Positions 20,061 through 28,183 of a DNA stretch of 40,068 bases are shown piece after piece. The stretch's first letter is position 1. The number at the start of each line of letters is the position of its first letter. The translations under genes and the position numbers were made by a program. The notes beneath the pieces were generated by a model that worked only from the letters and a program-made list of their open reading frames with translations, searched no databases and had not been told where the DNA came from. The stretch is taken from the NCBI GenBank assembly GCA_027858895.1, contig JAQIBX010000034.1, positions 1 through 40,068 of the forward strand, given 5' to 3'. Source of the stretch: Desulfuromusa sp. Its GTDB lineage: Bacteria; Desulfobacterota; Desulfuromonadia; Desulfuromonadales; Geopsychrobacteraceae.

Positions 20061-20185
20061 ACGCAGATATTCGCTGTAATATGATTATTTTCACGTTGCG
20101 GAATCTAACACCAAAACTGAACAAATGCAACAAAGAGCTCCCGGTCCCATCCGTTCTCAGTCACCAAAAAATAATCAAAACCTGC

Positions 20186-20191
20186 TATACT
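20186..20191 (+). promoter_or_regulatory. Extended -10 promoter for the HEAT/HD-GYP operon
   Basis: TGCTATACT ends at 20191: a TG-extended -10 hexamer TATACT at 20186-20191 with no clear -35. A transcript would begin near 20198, 35 nt before the GTG at 20233, supporting that start over an in-frame one at 20125 that lies upstream of this promoter. Confidence 0.45.
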
Positions 20192-20232
20192 CAGCGAGTA
20201 TTTTAAGTTTCTTGAGAACTTACGGGGGAGAT

Positions 20233-22413
20233 GTGAACCAGAAAGTTACAGACAACCCGACGGTAGATTTGGATAAGCCGCTACTTACGGCATTTCTGCA
20301 TCAATTGAACATATCCCGGCGCCAGTTGTCACTGTACCCACCGGAGCATCCGCAAATTGTGGCCAGTGTCACTAGTACCCTGGACATACTAACTGACCTG
20401 TTCCACTCCGATCCAGTCATCACCCTGGGTATTTCTCCGGACGCCCTCTATTTTGAACAGCTCTGGCTTGACAAAGACGATTCAAACCATCGGCAATTTG
20501 CTAAATTTTTCTACACCCTTGGAGTTGCATCGATCAGTTTTCGGAGTGGGTTGAAAGGGCCGGAGCTGGTCCGTTTTAACCAGTTGCTCCGTTCCGACCG
20601 AAACACCATAGAATCTTTCGGCGGTTTAGATAAATTATTTGAGCAACAGCAGATTGAACATATTTCAGTGGTTCCGATCGACTATGATGCTTTTCAGGCT
20701 AATCAGGATTTTTCTGGGAAGAAACCAGCGGAAGAGGATCAGTTGTGGGAAAATTTTCTTCATGGCCTACATAACGGCAACCTCGATTTTGGAAAATTAG
20801 AATCGGCCTTTGATCTGAGTGTTGTTGCCGCCATTTTCAACCAAAAACTTATTGGAAACCAGGCCGAACGCGAACAATCATCCCACTCCGTAGGCCTGTT
20901 CATTGAAAACAGTATCCAACTGAAGAGGGGGCTACAAACACAAACGGATAACGACAAAAAGCTCGTTTCCCTGCTGGAGCAGTTATCTCCTGATGCCCAA
21001 CTGGAATTTCTCAATAGCGCCTTCCATACGCTCGATCGACATCGAGATGCCGCGCCAGATATCCTGCAAAAAATCCCAACGCATCTTCTGCAGAACGCGG
21101 TTGCCGGAAAAAATCGACAGGATTTGAATCTATCTTCACGGCTGTTTGGCCTGATCAACAACTTGGCAAACTCCCAAACCCAGGCATTTCATCACAATAT
21201 CAAAACAAAAACGGCACCTCTATCAGAAGATATGGTTCGTGCCCGACTCGATGTGCTGTTCAGTGAGGAACGGCAAGATTTGTATATGCCCGATAACTAC
21301 CAGGCGGCGCTGCACAATATCCTCAGTGACAATGCTATCGGGAGCATTCCTGATGAAGAAAAACAAAAGTTAAAAGCCTTGATCGAAAACCAATCGGTCG
21401 AACAAAATTGTGCAGCCATCATTTTTGAAATGCTGCACTCCCAATGTGATGCTGAGCAGGAAGAATCAATTCAGCAAAACCTGCTTGATCTTTCCCGATA
21501 CTTTCTGGACATCGGTGACTTTACCAACTTGCGTAAAATTCACAACAACTGGTCTAAATACTTGTACAGTGGCAATTCGTCCGCTAGCATCTTCACAGAA
21601 AAAGTGCTGTCAAATCACGCTCAACTCACTTTTATGTCTGAGGTTCTGGATGGTATTGATCTTTGGGGAGAGGAAAAGCATCAGGAAATAGCCGACTATG
21701 TCGTCGCTGTCGGGGAGCCCTACAGTGAACTGGTTATCGATTATTTGGGTCTAGCTCCAAAATGGTCTGAGCGACAACTTTGGATGCAGATTCTGGAAGG
21801 GATCGGCGGAGACGCTCAACGAATCATTGTGCGATCCCTCAATGATGAGCGTTGGTATCTGGTGCGGAACCTGTTGATTATTCTGGGAAAAGATTTGGAT
21901 CCTCACAGCATAAAAGTGATCCATCAACTTGTCGGGCATCCTCACCCGAAGGTACGACTTGAAGTGATGCGGAACCTGTTTTCCTGTAATCCAGCTACGG
22001 CCAATCGGCAACTGCTGAAAGAGTTACAAAGTGAAGACGCCGAAGCCCGACTTTCAGCTATCCAGATAGCCGATCTCAGTCGGGATCCAAGCGTTCTCTC
22101 CATTCTGCATAAAAACCTTAATAGTATCCCGGAGAGTGAGACAGAGCTGGAAATAAAAATACAGATCGTCCGGACACTGACCCGGATTGGCAACAAAGAC
22201 AGTCTACCGTTTTTGCGGCGGATACTACAGAAACAAGGTTTACTGGTCTCGCGCCGGATAAAACAACTGCAGACAGAAATCCTTCAGAACCTGGCGCTAT
22301 TTCCCGGCGCCTCAGCAGAAAAATTACTCAATGAACTTACAAATGGCAAACACAAACAACTGGCCAAGCTGGCAATAAAACAACGACAAGAATTCTCAAG
22401 GAGGGGCAAATGA
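20233..22413 (+). CDS. HEAT-repeat-like protein with N-terminal domain shared with its HD-GYP neighbour
   Basis: A 726-aa soluble protein without a signal peptide. The N-terminal ~130 residues (LYPPEHPQI ... VITLGISPDALYFEQ ... FARF-like helices ... GPELVRFNQLL) resemble the N-terminus of the next gene's product. A long helical middle follows. The C-terminal ~170 residues have alpha-helical repeats typical of HEAT/PBS-lyase families (HPHPKVRLEVMRNLF, EDAEARLSAIQIADL). GTG at 20233 is chosen: GGGGGAG lies immediately upstream and an extended -10 sits between it and the in-frame start at 20125. The stop overlaps the HD-GYP gene by four bases, so the two probably act together, plausibly as a scaffold with a signalling enzyme. 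No named function is known to me. Confidence 0.75.
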   Translation: MNQKVTDNPTVDLDKPLLTAFLHQLNISRRQLSLYPPEHPQIVASVTSTLDILTDLFHSDPVITLGISPDALYFEQLWLDKDDSNHRQFAKFFYTLGVASISFRSGLKGPELVRFNQLLRSDRNTIESFGGLDKLFEQQQIEHISVVPIDYDAFQANQDFSGKKPAEEDQLWENFLHGLHNGNLDFGKLESAFDLSVVAAIFNQKLIGNQAEREQSSHSVGLFIENSIQLKRGLQTQTDNDKKLVSLLEQLSPDAQLEFLNSAFHTLDRHRDAAPDILQKIPTHLLQNAVAGKNRQDLNLSSRLFGLINNLANSQTQAFHHNIKTKTAPLSEDMVRARLDVLFSEERQDLYMPDNYQAALHNILSDNAIGSIPDEEKQKLKALIENQSVEQNCAAIIFEMLHSQCDAEQEESIQQNLLDLSRYFLDIGDFTNLRKIHNNWSKYLYSGNSSASIFTEKVLSNHAQLTFMSEVLDGIDLWGEEKHQEIADYVVAVGEPYSELVIDYLGLAPKWSERQLWMQILEGIGGDAQRIIVRSLNDERWYLVRNLLIILGKDLDPHSIKVIHQLVGHPHPKVRLEVMRNLFSCNPATANRQLLKELQSEDAEARLSAIQIADLSRDPSVLSILHKNLNSIPESETELEIKIQIVRTLTRIGNKDSLPFLRRILQKQGLLVSRRIKQLQTEILQNLALFPGASAEKLLNELTNGKHKQLAKLAIKQRQEFSRRGK

Positions 22414-23564
22414 TCAGTGCTCAAGACGACCATCTCCAAAAACTGATCAGATTAATGACAACCGCTGCTGCTAATGCGGCCCTCTACCACACTGAACATC
22501 GTCAGGTTCTGCGCCTGAGCAAACAAGCGTTGAATGAACTTCACCAGCTGTTCAACGTCCACAGCAATATCACCCTAAAAGTCATTGATGAACAACTGAT
22601 TTTCACCAACAAGCCAGTCGCTAAAAATCTGGCGGTTGACCGGCTCCTTGAAGCCCTGACCAGAAATGGTATCAGTCATTTACAGATAGAACCGGGAGTC
22701 TATACAGAAGAGTTACTCGGTTTCATTAATCTTCTCAGCAAATCCCCGGACAAACAGATTGACATCAAAAGCAGCGAAAACATCCATTTTGGTCAGGTGG
22801 AAGTCCGCTACAAAAACTCCGGTTCTCAACAGCTTGCCGAACTGAATCTGGCAGAAATTGCCGATTATGAAGCTGATCGTTTTATGGATATCTACCAGAC
22901 CGTGCGGAACAAACAAAAACTGGAAATGGCGGGGATTAATGAAATTGTCAACGGCTTTGTCAGTGAATTCAACAGCCAAAGTGATGCTTTTATGGCAATC
23001 GCCCCGTTGCGATCAATGGATGAATATACCTATACCCATTCGACCAATATCTGCATGCTCAACCTGGCTCAAGCAAAAGTCCTTGGGATTGAAGGACAAT
23101 TACTCAACGATATTGGTATTGCTGCCATGCTGCACGATGTCGGAAAGATGTTTATCTCACCTGACATTCTGAGCAAATCGGGTCAACTGAATGAGGAAGA
23201 ATGGCAGATTATGCAACAGCATCCGCGTTTAGGCGCCGAGTACCTGCTCAACACACCAGGAGTTCCGCGGTTGGCCGTTGTGACTGCATTTGAGCACCAT
23301 ATGCGCTACGACAATGCCGGCTACCCAAAAACAGCCCACCCCTGGCAACAACACATCTGTTCCCACATGACTGCAATTTCAGATACATACGATGCTATGC
23401 GAACCCACCGAGCTTATGAAGAATCGTTAGATATAGATCAAATCATCTCAATCATGCTGGATCTTGCCGGGAACAAGCTCCATCCCCAATTAACCTACAG
23501 CTTCCTTCAAGTTCTCAGTGAGTTAGATAAAAGCAGCGAGCCCAGCAACTATAGCGCCCGATAA
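22410..23564 (+). CDS. HD-GYP domain protein (cyclic-di-GMP phosphodiesterase family)
   Basis: A 384-aa protein. The N-terminal domain (residues 1-120) is the relative of the HEAT-like protein's N-terminus; the HD-GYP domain spans about 180-375. Visible metal-site residues are His210 (YTHSTNI), His242-Asp243 (LHDVGK), His271 and His296-His297. The GYP motif reads HHMRYDNAGYP, where canonical enzymes have HHE/R..DG.GYP, so the Gly after Asp301 is Asn while Gly304-Tyr305-Pro306 is intact. Activity on c-di-GMP is possible but not assured. GGAGGGG precedes the ATG, which overlaps the upstream gene's stop. Confidence 0.85.
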   Translation: MISAQDDHLQKLIRLMTTAAANAALYHTEHRQVLRLSKQALNELHQLFNVHSNITLKVIDEQLIFTNKPVAKNLAVDRLLEALTRNGISHLQIEPGVYTEELLGFINLLSKSPDKQIDIKSSENIHFGQVEVRYKNSGSQQLAELNLAEIADYEADRFMDIYQTVRNKQKLEMAGINEIVNGFVSEFNSQSDAFMAIAPLRSMDEYTYTHSTNICMLNLAQAKVLGIEGQLLNDIGIAAMLHDVGKMFISPDILSKSGQLNEEEWQIMQQHPRLGAEYLLNTPGVPRLAVVTAFEHHMRYDNAGYPKTAHPWQQHICSHMTAISDTYDAMRTHRAYEESLDIDQIISIMLDLAGNKLHPQLTYSFLQVLSELDKSSEPSNYSAR

Positions 23565-23632
23565 ACGACCTCCCCCGCAAAAAGAGTAAATCTGTGAGAG
23601 TTCTGGATAGAGAAATCAATCCGGGGAAGCTC

Positions 23633-23662
23633 TTGCGGCAATCATGAACCTAATGCTATACA
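23633..23662 (+). promoter_or_regulatory. Probable sigma-70 promoter of the ABC-F gene
   Basis: TTGCGG at 23633-23638 and TATACA at 23657-23662 (preceded by TGC) are separated by 18 bases. A start near 23669 would give an 80-nt leader that contains the hairpin at 23695-23723. Confidence 0.4.
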
Positions 23663-23694
23663 ATCGCAATTCTTCTAAAACTACTAACTTCTTG

Positions 23695-23723
23695 CTGCGG
23701 ACAAAATTTACTTTTGTCCGCAG
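23695..23723 (+). other. Perfect 12-bp leader hairpin before the ABC-F gene
   Basis: CTGCGGACAAAA (23695-23706) and its exact complement (23712-23723) flank a 5-nt loop. The stem ends about ten bases before the AAAAAGGG ribosome binding site of the gene starting at 23748. After the stem comes GGTTTATTC, a poor U tract, so a structural or regulatory leader is at least as likely as a terminator for the upstream operon. Confidence 0.5.
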
Positions 23724-23747
23724 GGTTTATTCAAAAAGGGACAACCA

Positions 23748-25424
23748 ATGAGTGAAGATACAAAAAAAATCATCTATTCGATGATGCGTGTCAGTAAAAA
23801 CTATAACAAGCAACCAATCATCAAAGATATTTCTCTTTCTTACTATTACGGCGCCAAAATCGGTGTTCTCGGTCTCAATGGTTCGGGGAAATCGACCCTG
23901 TTGCGGATTATGGCAGGCGTCGATAAAGAGTTTAACGGCGAAGCCGTGCTCTCAGAAGGCTACAGTGTCGGCTATCTGGAGCAGGAACCGCAACTGGACG
24001 ACAACAAAACCGTCCGCGAAGTGGTCAAAGAGGGGGTCCAGGAAGTGGTCGATCTGCTCGCCGAGTTCGAAGAGATCAACAACGCCTTCGCTGACCCCGA
24101 TTGCGACATGGACAAGCTGCTTGATCGCCAGGCCAAGGTACAGGATGCCCTCGACGCTGCCGATGCCTGGAACCTTGAGTCACGGCTGGAATTGGCCGAA
24201 GAGGCGTTGCGCTGCCCGGCCCCCGATACCCAGATCAAGGTACTCTCCGGTGGCGAAAAACGCCGCGTCGCCCTCTGCCGCCTGCTGCTGAACAAACCCG
24301 ACATCCTGCTGCTGGATGAGCCAACCAACCATCTCGACGCCGAAACCGTCGCCTGGCTGGAACAGCATCTGCAGCGCTATCCCGGCACGGTTATCGCCGT
24401 GACTCACGATCGTTACTTTCTGGATAACGTGGCTGGCTGGATTCTCGAACTGGATCGTGGCGAAGGGATTCCCTGGAAAGGCAACTATTCCAGTTGGCTG
24501 GAGCAGAAGCAAGAGCGGCTACGCAAACAGGAAAAAACCGAGAGTAAACGCCAGCAGACCCTGCAACGCGAACTAGAATGGATCCGCATGTCTCCCAAAG
24601 GGCGACACGCCAAATCCCAGGCACGGATCAGTTCTTACGAGAAGCTACTCGGCAACGAGGGGCTGCAGAAAGAACAGACCCTCGAACTGTATATTCCGCC
24701 CGGACCTCGGCTTGGTGGCGTCGTCGTCGAAACCAAAGGGATCAGCAAAGCTTTCGGCGAACGCTTATTAATCGACAACCTCAGCTTCAACCTCCCCCCA
24801 GGTGGGATCGTCGGCGTTATCGGCCCTAACGGTGCGGGAAAATCGACCCTGTTCAAAATGATCACCGGTCAGGAAACGGCCGATTCGGGAAGTTTCAAAG
24901 TCGGCGATACAGTTAAGCTCGGCTATGTCGATCAAGATCGGACCCTGAACGCTGATAAGACCATTTTTGAAGAGGTCACCGGCGGCCATGACATGTTCCA
25001 ACTTGGCGGACAAACGGTCAATTCTCGCGCCTATGTCGCTCGCTTTAACTTCTCCGGTAGCGATCAGCAGAAAAAAGTTGGCGTACTCTCCGGCGGCGAA
25101 CGGAACCGAGTGCATCTGGCCAAGATGATGCGCGAAGAAGCCAACGTATTACTGCTCGATGAGCCGACCAACGATCTCGACATCAACACCCTCCGGGCAC
25201 TGGAAGAAGGGCTGGAAAACTTCGGAGGTTGTGCGGTGGTCATCAGTCACGACCGTTGGTTTCTTGACCGGATCGCCACCCACATTCTAGCCTTTGAAGG
25301 CGACTCGCAGGCAGTCTGGTTTGAGGGAAACTATTCGGAGTATGAAGCGGATCGCAAACGGCGCCTCGGCAAAGATGCCGACCAGCCCCATCGGATCAGG
25401 TATCGTTCCCTGACTCGACAATAA
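23748..25424 (+). CDS. ettA: Energy-dependent translational throttle protein EttA (ABC-F)
   Basis: A 558-aa ABC-F protein with two ATPase cassettes and no membrane domain. The first cassette has Walker A GLNGSGKST, LSGGEKRRVAL and LLLDEPTNHLD; the second has GPNGAGKST, LSGGERNRVHLAK and LLLDEPTNDLD. The interdomain linker (WIRMSPKGRHAKSQARI) and length match EttA, which binds the ribosomal E site and gates translation according to ATP level. The gene body is visibly richer in G/C-ending codons than the HD-GYP gene beside it, which could reflect high expression. AAAAAGGG precedes the ATG. Confidence 0.93.
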   Translation: MSEDTKKIIYSMMRVSKNYNKQPIIKDISLSYYYGAKIGVLGLNGSGKSTLLRIMAGVDKEFNGEAVLSEGYSVGYLEQEPQLDDNKTVREVVKEGVQEVVDLLAEFEEINNAFADPDCDMDKLLDRQAKVQDALDAADAWNLESRLELAEEALRCPAPDTQIKVLSGGEKRRVALCRLLLNKPDILLLDEPTNHLDAETVAWLEQHLQRYPGTVIAVTHDRYFLDNVAGWILELDRGEGIPWKGNYSSWLEQKQERLRKQEKTESKRQQTLQRELEWIRMSPKGRHAKSQARISSYEKLLGNEGLQKEQTLELYIPPGPRLGGVVVETKGISKAFGERLLIDNLSFNLPPGGIVGVIGPNGAGKSTLFKMITGQETADSGSFKVGDTVKLGYVDQDRTLNADKTIFEEVTGGHDMFQLGGQTVNSRAYVARFNFSGSDQQKKVGVLSGGERNRVHLAKMMREEANVLLLDEPTNDLDINTLRALEEGLENFGGCAVVISHDRWFLDRIATHILAFEGDSQAVWFEGNYSEYEADRKRRLGKDADQPHRIRYRSLTRQ

Positions 25425-25486
25425 TTAACTGCATATTATGCCCCAATGCGGCCACCCAGAGTGATCTCAACCAGCCACCGGCTATG

Positions 25487-25524
25487 AAACAAAACCGCCA
25501 CCCTTTAGTTGTCCTGGGTGGCGG
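25487..25524 (-). terminator. Intrinsic terminator, minus strand
   Basis: A perfect 9-bp stem (25495-25503 with 25516-25524, CCGCCACCC/GGGTGGCGG) is followed on the minus strand by TTTTGTTTC. It would end minus-strand transcripts arriving from the small frameshifted gene. Without a U tract on the plus strand it is a weaker terminator for ettA, though it lies about 70 nt after its stop. Confidence 0.6.
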
Positions 25525-25743
25525 CTACCGCCAAAACTTACTATTTTTGATAATCGGTCGATCTGGCCTGAGATTCCTTTGCATAAGTGATTTGGCGATT
25601 TTTGAGAATGATTAAATGACTCATTGATGGTCTTGGCTCTCCATAAAGATGAGATGGCCTGCCAAAAACAATGCCTAGGGGTGCCTTTTTTGGGGAAGAA
25701 TTTTCTTGCAAGAACCGTCAATATAAAATACCACAAAACCACT
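25525..25743. other. Gene-poor stretch after ettA
   Basis: Between ettA and the small frameshifted gene (25425-25743) I see the terminator described above and otherwise nothing supportable. A minus-strand frame of 86 codons crosses it (25482-25742), but it runs through the terminator stem and its start is not preceded by a ribosome binding site. It could be remnant DNA. Confidence 0.3.
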
Positions 25744-26120
25744 TTATCCTTTTAGATTGATTATCTTCATCATATTATAGTGATTAATTGATGACTGAAG
25801 ATCTTCCATCATCAAATAGTTGAATATTAATTTTGAAGATAAAACATCCTCAAGCTCTAAAGAAAATCTTTTTATCGTGTCTTGGCGCATATCAGATAGC
25901 AAGAATAAATCATCTATTATTTTTAAAGCTTGCTTTTCTGATATTGAATTTAAGTTTTCAATATAGAATGAAATATTTTTTTTACGATTTATTTCAATGT
26001 CTATAATTTGTTCTTGATATTCATCATATATTGGCCAGAATATCTTAGATTGGTGGCGGATAAGTAAAGCAAAAAAGTTATTGTTAGGACAAAATATTTA
26101 TCGATTGAGCTTCTTTTCAT
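25744..26120 (-). pseudogene. Small membrane-anchored hypothetical protein, frameshifted in a T6 run
   Basis: ATG at 26118-26120, with AAGGAG nine bases upstream, starts MKRSSIDKYFVLTITF. The frame closes after 39 codons, but a one-base shift in the T6 run (plus-strand A6 at 26071-26076) continues as ALLIRHQSKIFWPIYDEYQ through to TAA at 25744-25746. With one extra T the gene is exactly 126 codons. The 125-aa product would have one N-terminal hydrophobic segment (about residues 9-21) and a helical, charged C-terminal part (ISEKQALKIIDDLFLLSDM). The sequence is very AT-rich, unlike its neighbours, suggesting acquisition. I recognise no family. The zero-frame codons ACT TTT TTG fit a -1 slippery site, so programmed slippage, mutation and sequencing error all remain open. 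Confidence 0.6.
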
Positions 26121-26303
26121 TGGTTTAACTCCTTGGAAATATTTGACTAAGACAACTGGCTTGGATGATGTTTCAGTTGGCTACAAAGAAAGTTTTATCA
26201 AGGAGATCTGTAGGCAAAGGTTACTTGTTTTTTTGTCGACCAGTGGAGCCTGACAGACGCACTCTATAAATCTGGTTAAACTGTCTTTGTGTTGTGGATC
26301 GTC

Positions 26304-26350
26304 AAAAAAAAGCAGCCGGGCAATCAAAAGGGGCGAACTTACCCGGCCGC
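26304..26350 (-). terminator. Intrinsic terminator of the redox operon
   Basis: On the minus strand GCGGCCGGG (26342-26350) pairs with CCCGGCTGC (26312-26320, one G-T pair), followed by a run of T residues (26304-26311). It lies about 50 nt after the flavoprotein stop and ends that operon. The rest of 26121-26398 holds no gene I can support. Confidence 0.75.
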
Positions 26351-26398
26351 TTCGGATAGCACGAGAATAACCTTTTATCCACATTTGATTGATTATTT

Positions 26399-28183
26399 TC
26401 ACGAGGGCCAACTGCTAAAGGGCTGTTTCTCGAATTTCATTTCACCATTATTTCCCTTGTAGATATTGATCCAGGCATTCCAGTTTTTGCTGTCCACGTC
26501 GGGATAGTCTAGCCGATAATGGCTGCAGCGGCTCTCTTTTCTCAGCAGCGATGCCTTGAGTTTCATCTCAGCATTAACAATCATATTGGCGGTTTCGTGG
26601 GCCAACCGTAGCTCGTGCAGGTCAGCTGCTCGAAGCATCGGCAGGTGATGATCGCGCAACTCCTCGATATACGCCAGGGCCGCCTTCAGCATGCTCTCTT
26701 TCTTGATATAGAGCACGAAGTTCGGGATCATGATTCCCTGCAGGGTCTGGGTGACCCAGGCGGGGCTGTAGCCTTTTTCCCGTTTTAACGGGGCTAGAAT
26801 CTCCTCCTCGATGGCCTTGATTTTGTTCTTGGAGATTGTGGGCAACTTCATCCCCTTACAATATTCTGCGGCCGCTTCGGAGACGATCGCGCCCTGCACG
26901 GCTGAGCCGGCGAGGGAAGAGCCGACCTGGGTGTAGATAGCGCCGGCCATATAAGACCCCAGAGCATCTCCGGCGGCGTAAAGCCCAGGAATATTGGATG
27001 CGCCCTGGTCGTTGATCGGCACCAGCCCTTCCGATTTATGGATCGACATTCCGGCAGAAGTGCCGCAGACCGAGCTGCCGCCCATCATGCCCGGAGGCGG
27101 GGCGCCGCCGGAATCGGGACCACCGCCGGGAGGTGGACCGCCCCCCTCTTTCCCCTTACCACCAGGAGGCGGACTGGGACGCCGGCCATTCTCGGCAAAT
27201 TCAGCCGGACGGACGGGGCCGCCTGTGACCTGCTTTCCGCCGCTCTGTCCGGGAGGGCCTCCGGCAAGGGGGCCACCGCCCATATAGGCCTGATAGCACT
27301 GTTCCACGCCGAGGTCATGGTGGACTTCAACCCCAGTCAGCCCCGGCTTGCGGTCAAACATTCCATGCCAACCGTCATAACAAGCCGCCGCGTTGGTTGG
27401 TTGCCCCGAGTGGCCGTCGTTCCATTCCTTACCGGTCACCTTGGCACCGATGCTATAGGCCATGACCGTGCCGTCGTGGGTGAGGTCGCAGATGGGAAAT
27501 CCATTTGGTTTGAAGCCGCCGGCACCGGAACACAAGACGACGCTCTTCGCCTTGAAGATATACACCTTGGCTTCATCGAAACTGAAACCGGCGGCACCGG
27601 CAATTTTACCATTTTCTTTGATCAGATGGGTGATCATGACCCGTTCGACAACTGGAATGTTGCGTTCTTCGAGCGGCTTGCTGAAGGAGTTGAAGTAGAG
27701 CGGCGAATCGAAGAAGCCCCACTCTTTCAGATCCTTGACCCGGGCCAGGGAGTGCTCGGCCATCTGCCGGGTAAAAACCGGATTGTTGGTGCCCATCGCC
27801 GAGCGGGAGACCGTGGCGACAAACTCATCCAGACTCAGCTTTTCTTTATCTGGGTCGTAAGCAAAGATCCCTTTGGCAAAAGGGGTCTGCCCCGAGGAAC
27901 CGAGGCGCCCCTTGGAGACCATCAGTACTTTGGCCCCAGCATCATGCCCCTTCACCGCGGCAAACAGTCCGGCGATGCCGCTGCCGATCACGAGGAGGTC
28001 GGTTTCCATCTCCTCGCGGGTCATGGTATCGATATCGATATCGATCTCAGGGATATTCCCCTTGAGCTCTGGGTCTCCGGCAAAAACTCCCATTGACGCC
28101 ATGGCCGCAAGACCAGCCGCGCTTCCGGCAATCGCCATGAAGTTGCGGCGGGAGACCTCTTTCTTACGTTTTAATTCTGTCAC
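26399..28183 (-). CDS. Tat-exported FAD-dependent oxidoreductase (fumarate reductase/AprA-like flavoprotein) with Gly/Pro-rich insert
   Basis: A 594-aa flavoprotein. A twin-arginine signal (SRRNFMAIAG, residues 11-20) is followed by the FAD dinucleotide motif VIGSGIAGLFAA (about 65-76) and the second FAD contact LYAAGDALGSYMAGA (about 401-415). The C-terminal segment (about 530-590, ESRCSHYRLDYPD ... NWNAWI) resembles the C-terminal region of adenylylsulfate-reductase-type and related flavoproteins. Residues 301-369 are a low-complexity Gly/Pro/Ser insert (GGGPPPGGGPDSGGAPPPG) between the substrate and second FAD regions. The start is GTG at 28183, directly after the cytochrome b stop (TAAGTG). 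With the ferredoxin and cytochrome b genes it should form a membrane-linked redox complex; the substrate is not evident. Confidence 0.82.
   Translation of the reverse strand: MTELKRKKEVSRRNFMAIAGSAAGLAAMASMGVFAGDPELKGNIPEIDIDIDTMTREEMETDLLVIGSGIAGLFAAVKGHDAGAKVLMVSKGRLGSSGQTPFAKGIFAYDPDKEKLSLDEFVATVSRSAMGTNNPVFTRQMAEHSLARVKDLKEWGFFDSPLYFNSFSKPLEERNIPVVERVMITHLIKENGKIAGAAGFSFDEAKVYIFKAKSVVLCSGAGGFKPNGFPICDLTHDGTVMAYSIGAKVTGKEWNDGHSGQPTNAAACYDGWHGMFDRKPGLTGVEVHHDLGVEQCYQAYMGGGPLAGGPPGQSGGKQVTGGPVRPAEFAENGRRPSPPPGGKGKEGGGPPPGGGPDSGGAPPPGMMGGSSVCGTSAGMSIHKSEGLVPINDQGASNIPGLYAAGDALGSYMAGAIYTQVGSSLAGSAVQGAIVSEAAAEYCKGMKLPTISKNKIKAIEEEILAPLKREKGYSPAWVTQTLQGIMIPNFVLYIKKESMLKAALAYIEELRDHHLPMLRAADLHELRLAHETANMIVNAEMKLKASLLRKESRCSHYRLDYPDVDSKNWNAWINIYKGNNGEMKFEKQPFSSWPS

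Noticed and set aside
25482-25742. 86-codon minus-strand frame after ettA
   Set aside because: It reads through the stem of a probable terminator, has no ribosome binding site and no recognisable motif; I treat it as non-coding or remnant.
26181-26411. 76-codon minus-strand frame overlapping the end of the flavoprotein gene
   Set aside because: It spans the terminator at 26304-26350 and starts inside the flavoprotein gene; unlikely to be a gene.
27038-28096. Long plus-strand frame (352 codons) opposite the flavoprotein gene
   Set aside because: It is the antisense shadow of a GC-rich gene with a clear FAD-binding protein on the other strand; its translation has no domain-like features.
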